From Oscillospiraceae bacterium (GTDB taxonomy: Bacteria; Bacillota; Clostridia; Oscillospirales; CAG-272): DNA of 64,000 nucleotides. Shown one piece after another: positions 32,436-41,227 of this stretch. How positions within the stretch are numbered: position 1 is the stretch's first letter; each line of letters opens with the position of its first letter. Position numbers and translations under genes: made by a program. The notes below the pieces were generated by a model. The model was not told the DNA's origin. It ran no database searches and saw only the letters and a program-made list of their open reading frames with translations. Location: the NCBI GenBank assembly GCA_015063535.1, contig SVTY01000002.1, forward strand, positions 99,909 to 163,908. Reading direction: 5' to 3'.

Positions 32436-34546
32436 TTGAAATTGCAAAAAACGCAGGCTTTTGCTTTGGGGTAAAGAGAGCTACCGACCGTTTGGAGGAG
32501 GTGCTTGCCGAACAAACGGGAGAGCGGATCTATACCTTGGGGATGCTGATTCATAACGATACATATAACCGAAAGTTAGAGGAGGCGGGCGTGGGGATCA
32601 CCTCCATTGACCGCATTCCGGCACTGGTCGCCACGGCAACGGCAAAGTCTCCCGTGCGGGTCTTTGTGCGAGCCCACGGTATTCCCAGAGAGGATGAGGA
32701 GCTGCTTTCCGCCATGACACGGATCAATCCGTATTTTCACTACGAGGATTGCACCTGCCCCTTTGTCAAAAAGATCCACAAAATTGCATCGGAATATTCC
32801 GAACCGGAGAATTTGTTTATTCTCATGGGCAAGGCTACGCATCCTGAAGTTGTGGGTATTATGAGCTATTTTGAATACGACAAACTGACCTTTGAGACCG
32901 CCGATGCGTTGGAGACGGCGATCAAGCAGGGAGTTTTTGAAAAATATAGGGACAAAACGCCGATTTTAGTGGCACAAACCACGCAAAATTTGGGCGAATG
33001 GAAGAAAAGTCAAAAACTTTTGCAAAACCTATATACAAATGCCTTAATTTTTGATACAATATGTAGTGTCACGGAAGAGCGGCAGACCGAGGCGGAGGCT
33101 TTGGCGGCTCGCAGTGAGGTGATGATCGTCATTGGCGGACGGGAAAGCTCCAACACCGCCAAGCTGTACGATATATGTAAGAAAATCTGCCCCGCAACCG
33201 TTCGGATTGAACGGCCGGATGAGCTTGCGGAGCTGAATTTAATAATGTCCGCCCACACAAGAGTGGGTATTGCCGCGGGAGCATCGACCCCGTCAGGCGT
33301 CATTCAGGAGGTGTACAAAACCATGAGCGAAATGAAAGAAAATTTTGAAGAAATGCTTGATTCATCGTTCAAAACTTTAAATACAGGAGATATCGTGACC
33401 GGTACCGTGACAAACGTGACCGACGCAGAGCTTACGCTTGACCTTGGTGCGCAAGTAACCGGCTTTATCAAAGCGGAACAGATCACCGACGATCCTTCTG
33501 TAAAGCTGAGCGAGCTGTTCAAGAAGGGCGACGAGATCGAAGCCCGTGTCGGACGTGTCAGTGACATCGAAGGCATTGCGGAGCTATCCAAGAAGGCAGT
33601 GGATTCTGCCAAGAGCTGGCAGAGGATCGTGGATGCTTGCGAAAGCGGAGAGATCCTTTGCGGCAAGGTCGTAGAGGTGATCAAGGGCGGCATGACCGTA
33701 CTGGTCGGAGCCAATAAGATCTTCGTTCCCGCTTCTCACAGCGGAGTTCCGAAGGATGGCGACCTTTCTGCTATGAAGGGAACTGAGGTTCGGATCAAGA
33801 TCATTGAGATCAAGGGCAACCGTGCCATCGGTTCGGTTCGTGCGGTTCTCCGTGAGGAGCGTCGGGCGCAAGAGGCTGCCTTCTGGGCAGAGGTAGAGGA
33901 GGGCAAGGTCTATACCGGCGTGGTAAAGAGCATGACCTCTTACGGTGCTTTTGTTGACCTTGGCGGCGTTGACGGTATGGTACATAAGACCGAGCTGTCC
34001 TGGAAGCCCATCGCAACTCCTGCGGCTGTTGTTTCCGTGGGACAGGAGCTGACGGTTTACGTCAAGAGCTTTGATGCCGAGAAGAAGCGCATCTCGTTGG
34101 GTTATAAGACCGATGATACCAATCCTTGGTATGCGTTCACCGCAAAGTATGCGGTGGGTGATGTGGCTGAGGTAAAGATCGTCAGCCTGATGCCCTTCGG
34201 TGCTTTTGCCGAGATCGTGGACGGCGTAGACGGCTTGATCCACATTTCTCAGATCGCACAGGAAAAGATCAACAAGCCTGCCGATGTGCTGACGGTAGGA
34301 CAGGTGGTTGAGGCAAAGATCATCGCTATCGACGAAGAGAACCAAAAGGTTAGCCTGTCGATCCGTGTGCTGTTGGATGAAGCACAGGCTGCTGCCGAGG
34401 CAATGCCCGAGGAGGTAGTCGAGGAGGCTGCTCCCGAGGTCGTTGAGGAAGCGGCAGAGGAGGTTGCTGCCGAGGCTGTGGAGGTGTCCGCAGAGGCTCC
34501 TGCCGAGGAAACCACCGAGGCAGTGGAAGAAACGGTTGCCGAGTAA
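32432..34546 (+). CDS. ispH: Fusion of 4-hydroxy-3-methylbut-2-enyl diphosphate reductase (IspH) and S1-type RNA-binding protein
   Basis: A 704-residue bifunctional protein. Residues 1-285 are IspH, the [4Fe-4S] enzyme that makes IPP and DMAPP; the three cluster cysteines are visible as Cys11 (AGFCFGVKR), Cys109 (TCPFVKK) and Cys211 (DTICSVT). From residue about 315 four S1 domains follow: GDIVTGTVTNVTDAELTLDL, a degenerate one at GEILCGKVVEVIKGG, then GKVYTGVVKSMTSYGAFVDL and AEVKIVSLMPFGAFAEIVDG. The tail is Glu/Ala/Val rich. This IspH-S1 fusion is well known in Clostridia, where the S1 part replaces or supplements ribosomal protein bS1. Frame is continuous. Confidence 0.97.
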   Translation: MIEIAKNAGFCFGVKRATDRLEEVLAEQTGERIYTLGMLIHNDTYNRKLEEAGVGITSIDRIPALVATATAKSPVRVFVRAHGIPREDEELLSAMTRINPYFHYEDCTCPFVKKIHKIASEYSEPENLFILMGKATHPEVVGIMSYFEYDKLTFETADALETAIKQGVFEKYRDKTPILVAQTTQNLGEWKKSQKLLQNLYTNALIFDTICSVTEERQTEAEALAARSEVMIVIGGRESSNTAKLYDICKKICPATVRIERPDELAELNLIMSAHTRVGIAAGASTPSGVIQEVYKTMSEMKENFEEMLDSSFKTLNTGDIVTGTVTNVTDAELTLDLGAQVTGFIKAEQITDDPSVKLSELFKKGDEIEARVGRVSDIEGIAELSKKAVDSAKSWQRIVDACESGEILCGKVVEVIKGGMTVLVGANKIFVPASHSGVPKDGDLSAMKGTEVRIKIIEIKGNRAIGSVRAVLREERRAQEAAFWAEVEEGKVYTGVVKSMTSYGAFVDLGGVDGMVHKTELSWKPIATPAAVVSVGQELTVYVKSFDAEKKRISLGYKTDDTNPWYAFTAKYAVGDVAEVKIVSLMPFGAFAEIVDGVDGLIHISQIAQEKINKPADVLTVGQVVEAKIIAIDEENQKVSLSIRVLLDEAQAAAEAMPEEVVEEAAPEVVEEAAEEVAAEAVEVSAEAPAEETTEAVEETVAE

Positions 34547-34559
34547 GGCAAGTCAATAG

Positions 34560-34591
34560 AAAAATGCCCTGACGGCTGTCAGGGCATTTTT
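34560..34591. terminator. Bidirectional terminator between ispH/S1 and araC
   Basis: AAAATGCCCTGAC pairs with GTCAGGGCATTTT around GGCT; A and T tracts serve both strands. The araC stop codon lies inside the stem. Confidence 0.9.
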
Positions 34592-35559
34592 CTGTGATTT
34601 TTACGGTATTGCTTCGGTGTCATGTCGTAGCGATTTTTAAATTCCTTGTGAAAATAACTGCTGTTCTCATAGCCGATGCGATGGATGATATCGCCGATTG
34701 GCATGTTGGTGGTGCAAAGCAGCTCACAGGCGGCGGCAAATCGCTCTCTCAGCAACAGCTCCTTGAAGGTCTCCCCAAAGCTCTCGCACACCAATCGGCT
34801 CAGATAGGGAACCGATAAGCCGAACATATCCGCCGCTTCGGTCAGCGTGGCGGTGCTGTATGTAGTGTGAATATAGTTCAACAGCCTTTTTTTGAGCGTT
34901 TCCTTCGAATCGGAGGTACCGAGGGGCTCTTGCTCGGACATGGAGGCAAGATGGGAGAGCAGGAGAGACAGGGATTGCTGAAGCAGATAGCCATCGGTAT
35001 TTCTTTCGATCATGACCGTGGCGATCATTCCCTCTATCAGATTGCGGACGGCGATATTCTCCTTGGCAGAGAACACCAGATACGGCGTTCCGTTTTTGCG
35101 GAACAGCCCCTCCAGTACTTGCCCCTTCAGATAGGAATTGCTTCGCATGGTATAAAACAAGGATTCAAAAAGATCTACGGAAATGATCAGATTGATCCCG
35201 ATATCATTTTGCTCCGCTTTAAGGATCGAATGCTTGGTATCCCGTCCCAGCAGGATCATTTCATCGGCATGCAGACAAACGGTTTCGTTTTCCAACACAT
35301 GGGTGATGCTTCCGCTGCATACATACATCAGCTCGATAAAATCGTGAGAATGGGCGGGAAATTCCCGAAAACGGGGGTGGGAATTGATGCAGATGGGGGC
35401 GGTGGCTTCTCCGAACGCTATATGAGACATGTGACGGCGCTCGATCACAAACCGTCCGGGCTTGGCATACAGGCTCTGATCGAAGGCATTCGTCTCGACC
35501 AGATTGTATTGTTCTTCTTCCGTTACTTGAAACAGAAAGTCCAAAATTTCCCGATTCAT
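34579..35559 (-). CDS. AraC family regulator, likely controlling rhamnose genes
   Basis: A 326-residue AraC-type regulator. I take ATG 35559, nine bases after GGAG, over the earlier in-frame ATG at 35613, which lies on the -35 box. Residues about 40-150 are a cupin sensor domain (HSHDFIELMYVCSGSITHVL), followed by a helical linker. The double HTH is C-terminal (LTEAADMFGLSVPYLSRLV, IGDIIHRIGYENSSYFHKEF). It is divergent from rhaBA with back-to-back promoters, so it probably activates them in response to L-rhamnose or rhamnulose; this is context-based. Confidence 0.9.
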   Translation of the reverse strand: MNREILDFLFQVTEEEQYNLVETNAFDQSLYAKPGRFVIERRHMSHIAFGEATAPICINSHPRFREFPAHSHDFIELMYVCSGSITHVLENETVCLHADEMILLGRDTKHSILKAEQNDIGINLIISVDLFESLFYTMRSNSYLKGQVLEGLFRKNGTPYLVFSAKENIAVRNLIEGMIATVMIERNTDGYLLQQSLSLLLSHLASMSEQEPLGTSDSKETLKKRLLNYIHTTYSTATLTEAADMFGLSVPYLSRLVCESFGETFKELLLRERFAAACELLCTTNMPIGDIIHRIGYENSSYFHKEFKNRYDMTPKQYRKNHRKMP

Positions 35560-35584
35560 GGCGGCACACTCCCATTTTTTCTTC

Positions 35585-35613
35585 ATTATAGCATAAAATA
35601 AAGTGCTTTTCAA
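35585..35613 (-). promoter_or_regulatory. Promoter for the AraC gene upstream of rhaB
   Basis: Minus strand TTGAAA (35608-35613), a 17-bp spacer and TATAAT (35585-35590) with an extended TGC. Confidence 0.65.
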
Positions 35614-35656
35614 TAGAAATCATAAAAAAAGACACTTTTTTGGTGAAATAACGACC

Positions 35657-35685
35657 TTGTTTTTCTGCTTCAAATGTTTTATAAT
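35657..35685 (+). promoter_or_regulatory. Promoter for rhaBA
   Basis: TTGTTT (35657-35662), a 17-bp spacer and TATAAT (35680-35685), 44 bases from the minus-strand promoter. Confidence 0.6.
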
Positions 35686-35727
35686 ATAAGCAAGGATTAA
35701 AATGATCCAAAAAAAGGAGGAAATAAG

Positions 35728-37122
35728 ATGAAGGGTTCCTATTATCTTGCCGTAGATATCGGCGCATCCAGCGGAAGGCATATTTTGGGGTGGATAGAGG
35801 ACGGACGCCTCTGCTTGGAGGAGGTCTATCGCTTTCCCAACGGAATGAGCCCCAAAAACGGACATATGTGTTGGGATCACGAGGCACTGACCGCGCATAT
35901 TTTAGAGGGCTTGCGGCGGTGTGCCGAGGTAGGAAAGAAGCCGTCTTATATGGCGATCGACACATGGGGCGTGGATTTTCTGCTGTTGGACGGTGACGGA
36001 CAAGTCATCGGAGATGCCGTCGGATATCGGGATGACCGAACCGAGGGGATCGATCAAGCGGTTTATGAAAAGCTTTCCGAGGAGGAGCTGTATGCCCGCA
36101 CAGGTATCCAAAAGCAGCCCTATAACACGATCTATCAGCTGATGGCACTGCAAAAGCAGGCACCCGAGCAGCTGGCGCAGGCGGAGCATCTGCTGATGAT
36201 GCCCGACTATCTGAGCTACCGTCTGACCGGCGTGTGCCATCAGGAATATACCAACGCAACCACCGCACAGCTGGTAAGCCTGACTACGGGACAGTGGGAC
36301 AAGGAGCTGATCGAACGGCTGGGCTATCCCACCCGCCTGTTCGAACCGTTACATATGCCGGGAGAGACGGTAGGACGGCTGTTGCCCGAGCATGCGGCGG
36401 CGATCGGATATGATCTGACCGTCCTGCACCCCGCCTCCCATGATACGGCGTCTGCCGTGCTGGCGGTTCCCACCAATTCGGATCAAGTGGCATTTTTAAG
36501 CTCGGGAACATGGTCGCTGATGGGCATGGAGCGGATGGAGCCCGATTCCTCCGCCAAGGCGCACGATTGTAACTTTACCAATGAGGGAGGCTTTGCTCAC
36601 CGCTACCGCTTCCTGAAAAATATTATGGGGCTTTGGATCATCCAGTCGATCCGTCGGGAGCTGGACGGCAAGTATTCCTTTGCAGAGCTGTGCGACATGG
36701 CAGAGGCAGTGGAGGATACCCCCTATCGCATCAACGTCAACAGCAACGACTTTTTGGCACCGAGCTCCATGATCGACGCCATCCGAGGTGCATGCCAAGC
36801 CCCCGAAATGAGCCTTGGAGAATTGCTCTGTTGCGTGTATCGCAGTCTGGCGGAGTGCTATGGCGAAACGATTCGGGAGCTGGAGACGGTCACGGGAAAG
36901 AAGCCCGAGGCACTGCATATCATCGGCGGCGGAAGCAAGGATCCGTACCTGAACCGCTTGACGGCAGAGGCGTTGGATATTCCCGTCTATGCAGGTCCCA
37001 CCGAGGCGACCGCCATCGGAAATCTGCTGTCTCAGATGCTGGGAACAGGCGTATTTGGCTCTGTTGCTGAGGCGAGAGAGACCGTATTCCGTTCCTTTGA
37101 TGTACAAAAAATCTTGAAATAA
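35728..37122 (+). CDS. rhaB: Rhamnulokinase
   Basis: A 464-residue FGGY-type sugar kinase phosphorylating L-rhamnulose. RhaB-type features: DIGASSGRHILGW at the phosphate-1 loop, YMAIDTWGVDFLLLD, and YRDDRTEGI, in which the Arg-Asp pair after VGY is typical of RhaB. The C-terminal lobe has the adenosine motif LHIIGGGSKDPYLNRLTAEAL. ATG 35728 follows AAAGGAGGAAATAAG. Rhamnose isomerase is 26 bases downstream. A rhamnulose-1-phosphate aldolase and a transporter are not in the window. Confidence 0.95.
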   Translation: MKGSYYLAVDIGASSGRHILGWIEDGRLCLEEVYRFPNGMSPKNGHMCWDHEALTAHILEGLRRCAEVGKKPSYMAIDTWGVDFLLLDGDGQVIGDAVGYRDDRTEGIDQAVYEKLSEEELYARTGIQKQPYNTIYQLMALQKQAPEQLAQAEHLLMMPDYLSYRLTGVCHQEYTNATTAQLVSLTTGQWDKELIERLGYPTRLFEPLHMPGETVGRLLPEHAAAIGYDLTVLHPASHDTASAVLAVPTNSDQVAFLSSGTWSLMGMERMEPDSSAKAHDCNFTNEGGFAHRYRFLKNIMGLWIIQSIRRELDGKYSFAELCDMAEAVEDTPYRINVNSNDFLAPSSMIDAIRGACQAPEMSLGELLCCVYRSLAECYGETIRELETVTGKKPEALHIIGGGSKDPYLNRLTAEALDIPVYAGPTEATAIGNLLSQMLGTGVFGSVAEARETVFRSFDVQKILK

Positions 37123-37148
37123 CGATACAGAAAGAGAGGATATGAACC

Positions 37149-38396
37149 ATGACAAACGAATATGCAATTGCCAAAGAACGGTACGCCGCCATTGGGATCG
37201 ACACCGATGCGGTCATCGATACTCTGAAAAACATTCCGATCTCCCTCCACTGCTGGCAGGGCGACGATGTTAAGGGCTTTGATTTTAAAGGCGCGCTGAG
37301 CGGCGGTATTCAGACCACGGGCAACTACCCTGGACGGGCAAGGACCCCCGCAGAGCTGATGGCAGACATCGACAAGGTGCTGGCGCTGGACGGCGGCGCC
37401 CATAAGCTCAACCTGCACGCCTGCTACGCTATTTTCGAGGAGGGCGAATGGGCAGACCGCGATGCGCTTCAGCCCAAGCATTTTGCCAAATGGGTAGAAT
37501 TTGCCAAGGCACGGGGCATGGGTATTGATTTTAACCCTACCTTTTTCTCCCACCCCAAGGCAGATGGCTTGACCCTTGCCTCCCCCGACGAGGAGATCCG
37601 TGCCTTTTGGGTGCGCCACGGGCAGGCTTGTTTGCGGATCGCCGAATATTTTGCCAACGAAACGGGCATCCCCTGCGTGATGAATGTGTGGATCCCCGAC
37701 GGATATAAGGATATCCCCGCCGACCGTTTGTCTCCCAGAGCTACCTTTGCCCGCTCCATGGATGAGATCTTGGGCATCGGCTACGACAGAGAAAAGGTTC
37801 TCGTCTGCCTGGAATCCAAGGTGTTCGGCATCGGGCTGGAGTCCTACACCGTCGGCTCTGCCGAATTTGGACTGGGCTATGTTCTCAGCCGCGGCATCGT
37901 TCCGCTGATGGATAACGGGCACTACCACCCCACCGAGGTAGTTTCCGATAAGATCTCGTCCATGCTCCTGTTTTCTCCCAAACTGGCACTGCACGTCACC
38001 CGTTCGGTTCGTTGGGACTCCGACCATGTGGTTCGCTTGGATGATGAGACCAAGGAGATCGCCAAGGAGATCGTGGCAAGCGGACGGATCGACGATATCG
38101 CCATTGCACTGGATTACTTTGACGCAAGCATCAACCGTGTGGCGGCATGGGTCATGGGACTGCGGAGCTTCCGCAAAGCCCTGCTGATCGCCCTGCTGAC
38201 ACCTCATAAGGAGCTGTCAGACCTGCAAAAGGCAGGATGCTTTACCGAGCTAATGCTGCGGCAGGAGGAGCTGAAGACCTATCCGTGGGGAGCTGTGTGG
38301 GCGGAATATTGCCAAGCCTGCGGCGTGAAGAGCGGCGAGGCTTGGTTTGAGGATGTCAAGCAATATGAGAAGGATGTCCTGTCCAAACGAGTATAA
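37149..38396 (+). CDS. rhaA: L-rhamnose isomerase
   Basis: A 415-residue TIM-barrel isomerase interconverting L-rhamnose and L-rhamnulose. The N-terminal SLHCWQGDDVKGFDF and GNYPGRARTPAEL stretches, the NLHACYAIFEEGEWADRD metal-site region, and GIDFNPTFFSHPKADGLTLA are diagnostic; metal ligands for Mn fall in the last two and in MDNGHYHPTE. Length is normal. ATG 37149 follows AGAGAGGATATGAACC. It forms the rhaBA operon. Confidence 0.97.
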   Translation: MTNEYAIAKERYAAIGIDTDAVIDTLKNIPISLHCWQGDDVKGFDFKGALSGGIQTTGNYPGRARTPAELMADIDKVLALDGGAHKLNLHACYAIFEEGEWADRDALQPKHFAKWVEFAKARGMGIDFNPTFFSHPKADGLTLASPDEEIRAFWVRHGQACLRIAEYFANETGIPCVMNVWIPDGYKDIPADRLSPRATFARSMDEILGIGYDREKVLVCLESKVFGIGLESYTVGSAEFGLGYVLSRGIVPLMDNGHYHPTEVVSDKISSMLLFSPKLALHVTRSVRWDSDHVVRLDDETKEIAKEIVASGRIDDIAIALDYFDASINRVAAWVMGLRSFRKALLIALLTPHKELSDLQKAGCFTELMLRQEELKTYPWGAVWAEYCQACGVKSGEAWFEDVKQYEKDVLSKRV

Positions 38397-38420
38397 AAAA
38401 GAGAAACAGATCATAAAAGA

Positions 38421-38462
38421 AATGAGAGCCGTCTCACAGATCGTGAGACGGCTCATTCTTTT
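38421..38462. terminator. Terminator between rhaA and the second araC
   Basis: AATGAG..CCGTCTCAC pairs with GTGAGACGGCTCATT with a two-base bulge, followed by a T-rich stretch. The minus-strand gene ends inside it, so both strands may use it. Confidence 0.7.
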
Positions 38463-39222
38463 TCTTGCTGTACTGTCCGGGTGACAGCCCGGTCTGTTGC
38501 TTGAACATTTTGGAGAAGTGGTAGACATTGCAGTAGCCCACCGCATCGGCAACCTCTGCGATCGTTCCGAAATCACTCCGCAGCATCTCCTTTGCCTTTT
38601 GGATCCGCAGACCGTGAACATACGCCATCGGAGCCTGCCCCATCAGGCGGGTGAACAGCTTGCGGAAGTACACACAGGATAGTCCCGTCATTGCCGCAAG
38701 CTCCTCATTGCACAGGGGCTGATGATAATTTCGGACGATATGCTCCACGGCGGGAGCGATACGCTGTCGTTGCTCCGAGGGAAGATAGGAGGCATGAGTG
38801 CGAAAGAGGCGCAAAAGAACGGTGTACGCATCCCGAATGCTCTCCTGCTCAAAAAAGGGGGCATGCGCCGCCCGCTTGTACTCCAGCTCTCGGAGCATCT
38901 GCAAGGTACGGTCGCCCTTTGACAGAGGAAGGGAAAGGATCGTGTCTGCGGACAGAGGGCTTTCAAACTCCAATGCCATGAAATGTCCCGCCTGCGTGCA
39001 ATGCCACTCATAAGAGGCACCTGCCGGTAAAAGAACGGCGCAGGAGGCATTCGAGCGAAGCTGTGTGCCATTCTGCGTATAAATGGTCTCCCCCTCATAT
39101 TTCACGATCAAGCCCCAACGGGGGCGGTCGATCTTTCGCATGTGTTTGCCGGCATCGTTGTACATGGTCGCCACCGAGCAGATTTTCGTAATGACCAAAT
39201 CGGACAAATCCAAAAGCTTCAT
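38434..39222 (-). CDS. AraC family regulator divergent from the 39.4-45.0 kb operon
   Basis: A 262-residue regulator with a compact N-terminal cupin (PRWGLIVKYEGETIYT, AVLLPAGASYEWHCTQAGHF) and a C-terminal double HTH (LCNEELAAMTGLSCVYFRKL, TIAEVADAVGYCNVYHFSKM, LSPGQYSKKK). I use ATG 39222 behind AGGACGG; the frame also opens at 39279 but that codon lies on the -35 box. Promoter at 39251-39279. It points away from the six-gene operon that begins at 39390 and is the obvious candidate regulator; the inducer is unknown. Confidence 0.9.
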   Translation of the reverse strand: MKLLDLSDLVITKICSVATMYNDAGKHMRKIDRPRWGLIVKYEGETIYTQNGTQLRSNASCAVLLPAGASYEWHCTQAGHFMALEFESPLSADTILSLPLSKGDRTLQMLRELEYKRAAHAPFFEQESIRDAYTVLLRLFRTHASYLPSEQRQRIAPAVEHIVRNYHQPLCNEELAAMTGLSCVYFRKLFTRLMGQAPMAYVHGLRIQKAKEMLRSDFGTIAEVADAVGYCNVYHFSKMFKQQTGLSPGQYSKKKNEPSHDL

Positions 39223-39250
39223 TTTTTGCCGTCCTATCTTTTTTTTTATG

Positions 39251-39279
39251 ATTATATCACGTTTTTTAAAGCCCGTCAA
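39251..39279 (-). promoter_or_regulatory. Promoter for the second araC gene
   Basis: Minus strand TTGACG (39274-39279), a 17-bp spacer and TATAAT (39251-39256). Confidence 0.7.
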
Positions 39280-39342
39280 GTAAAAATTTCGGAAAAATTT
39301 GAGAAAGTAGTATCAGAATACATAAAAAAAGCAAAATCCACA

Positions 39343-39371
39343 TTGACGCACCGCCTCAATTATGCTATACT
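39343..39371 (+). promoter_or_regulatory. Promoter of the six-gene operon
   Basis: TTGACG (39343-39348), a 17-bp spacer and TATACT (39366-39371), 19 bases before the ATG at 39390. The -35 hexamer is identical to that of the divergent araC promoter. Confidence 0.7.
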
Positions 39372-39389
39372 GATGCTGGAGGTGAAGAA

Positions 39390-40208
39390 ATGAAGCAACG
39401 ATTATCACAGCTACCGGCTCCGGCTCTTGCGGGAGTGGTAAGAGAACAACACACACGCAGTGCCGTCGCTGCCGTCAAAAACTGTCTGTACGGCGGAGCG
39501 GATATGATCGACCTGCACCTGTCCTGTCTGGAGCAAACCGATACGGAAAGCCTGAGGAGGATCATCTGCGCATCAACGCTTCCCGTGCTGGCACTGAACT
39601 ACAACAATACCTATGATTGGCAGGATGCCCGTCTTTCCGAGGAGGAGCGGATCAACAGCCTTCTGCGCGCCGTAGCGGCAGGTGCGGCGGGTATTGACAT
39701 GCAGGGATATACCTATCATCTACCCTCCAAGGAGCATTTTTGCGGCTCTGACCGTTATTCCTTTACCAAGGGAGACCCCAAGGAGATCGTCACCGAGGAA
39801 GCGGTCATTGCCAAGCAATGCGCCCTGATCGAACAAGTCCATGCCATGGGTGCTGAGGTTTTGCTTTCCTGTCACCCGGGCATTCCCATGAATGCTGAAC
39901 AGGTCACAGAGCTGGCACGCTTCTTGGAGCAACGAAAGCCCGATATCATCAAAATCGTTACCAAAGCCGAAACCGAGGAGGATTTGATTGAAAGCTTCCG
40001 TACCATGGCGACCCTGAAAAAGGAGGTCGGAACGCCCGTCAGCTATCACGCAAGCGGAGCGGCTGGGAGTCTGTCTCGCATCGTCAACCCAATGCTCGGC
40101 GGACAGATCATTTTCTGCGTGGATCGCTATGACCGAGGCAGTACCATGGAGCAGCTTGACCTGCGAACCGTCCGCTCGGTCGTAGACGGCATGAAAAAGC
40201 TTCGATAA
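39390..40208 (+). CDS. Type I 3-dehydroquinate dehydratase-like protein (AroD family, altered substrate site)
   Basis: A 272-residue class I aldolase-fold protein related to AroD. Features kept: the Schiff-base Lys in DIIKIVTKAETEEDL, the partner His in LLSCHPGIP, and the late GAAGSLSR segment plus a Gln near the end. Features changed: AroD's ExR substrate motif (VELRxD) reads IDLHLS, and the TxRxxxEGG stretch that holds the substrate carboxylate reads LNYNNTYDW. So imine chemistry seems possible, but on a substrate other than dehydroquinate. It heads an operon of oxidoreductases and an amidohydrolase, pointing to catabolism of a cyclic polyol, sugar acid or similar. ATG 39390 follows GGAGGTGAAGAA. 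Confidence 0.8.
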   Translation: MKQRLSQLPAPALAGVVREQHTRSAVAAVKNCLYGGADMIDLHLSCLEQTDTESLRRIICASTLPVLALNYNNTYDWQDARLSEEERINSLLRAVAAGAAGIDMQGYTYHLPSKEHFCGSDRYSFTKGDPKEIVTEEAVIAKQCALIEQVHAMGAEVLLSCHPGIPMNAEQVTELARFLEQRKPDIIKIVTKAETEEDLIESFRTMATLKKEVGTPVSYHASGAAGSLSRIVNPMLGGQIIFCVDRYDRGSTMEQLDLRTVRSVVDGMKKLR

Positions 40209-40219
40209 GGAGAAAAACG

Positions 40220-41227
40220 ATGAACAACAAACAGATTCTATTTACCGACGTCCATCGGGCAGAACTGCTGGAGAAGGAGATTCAGGAGCCAAAAGGGGAC
40301 GAAGTGCTGACCCAAATGGAATATACCGTCATCAGCGGCGGAACCGAGCGGGCGAATCTTATGGGGATGCCCAACGCAGGCGGCATGTACTTTCCGAAAC
40401 ACCTTGGCTATTGCGGTGTAGGTCGGGTGATACAGGTGGGCGAGTCGGTTAAAACCGTTGCCACTGGCGATCGTGTTCTGGTCTATCACGGCTACCATGC
40501 CAAATACAATCTCAGACCCGAGGCGGATATCACCAAGGTTGTGCAGACACAGGTCTCCTCCTTGGATGCCGCATTTGTCATCATCGCTTCCATGGGTCTT
40601 GGCGGCGTGAGAAAGCTGGAGATCGAGCTTGGCGAGAGTGCCATGGTCATGGGCCTTGGCTTGCTTGGTATCTTCGCCGTGCAGTTTTGCCGTCTAAGCG
40701 GTGCTTATCCCATTATCGCCGCCGACCTCAACCCCGAACGGCGCAAGCTTGCCTTACAGCTTGGCGCCGATTATACCCTTGACCCCTCCGCTCCCGATTT
40801 TGTCGAGCAGGTCAAGAAGCTCACGGGCGGTAAGGGAGTCAACGCTACCGTTGAGGTCACGGGCGTGTCTGCCGCCATGAAGCAAGCACTGGACTGCGCT
40901 TCGTGGATGGGAAGAATTTCCTTGCTTGGCTGTACCCGTGTCTCGGATTGCGCCGTGGACTATTATCAACAGGTGCACCGTCCGGGCGTCAAGCTGATCG
41001 GAGCGCACAATTTCGTTCGACCAAAGTTCGAATCCTACCCCCATCACTGGACGCATCAGGATGACTGCCAAGCCATTCTTTCTCTGATCGCCGCAGGACG
41101 GATCGAGGTCGCTCCCATCTGTTCCCGTGTGGTGTCTCCCGAGGAGGCGACGGCGGTCTATAATGCGCTTTGCGATGACCCGAAATTCCCGATGGGTACG
41201 GTGTTCGATTGGAGGAATATCCAATGA
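40220..41227 (+). CDS. Medium-chain dehydrogenase/reductase (BchC-like, zinc-poor type)
   Basis: A 335-residue MDR-superfamily oxidoreductase. The N-terminal GroES-like domain carries SGGTERANLMG and GYCGVGRVIQVGESV; the Rossmann part has VMGLGLLGIFAVQFCRLSGA and DLNPERRKLALQLGADY for NAD(P). The CGTD catalytic-zinc motif and the four structural cysteines of classical alcohol dehydrogenases are missing, as in BchC-like enzymes. It starts 11 bases after the dehydroquinase-like gene and overlaps the next gene by ATGA. Reversible oxidation of a ring hydroxyl to a ketone is a plausible role, inferred from context. Confidence 0.88.
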   Translation: MNNKQILFTDVHRAELLEKEIQEPKGDEVLTQMEYTVISGGTERANLMGMPNAGGMYFPKHLGYCGVGRVIQVGESVKTVATGDRVLVYHGYHAKYNLRPEADITKVVQTQVSSLDAAFVIIASMGLGGVRKLEIELGESAMVMGLGLLGIFAVQFCRLSGAYPIIAADLNPERRKLALQLGADYTLDPSAPDFVEQVKKLTGGKGVNATVEVTGVSAAMKQALDCASWMGRISLLGCTRVSDCAVDYYQQVHRPGVKLIGAHNFVRPKFESYPHHWTHQDDCQAILSLIAAGRIEVAPICSRVVSPEEATAVYNALCDDPKFPMGTVFDWRNIQ

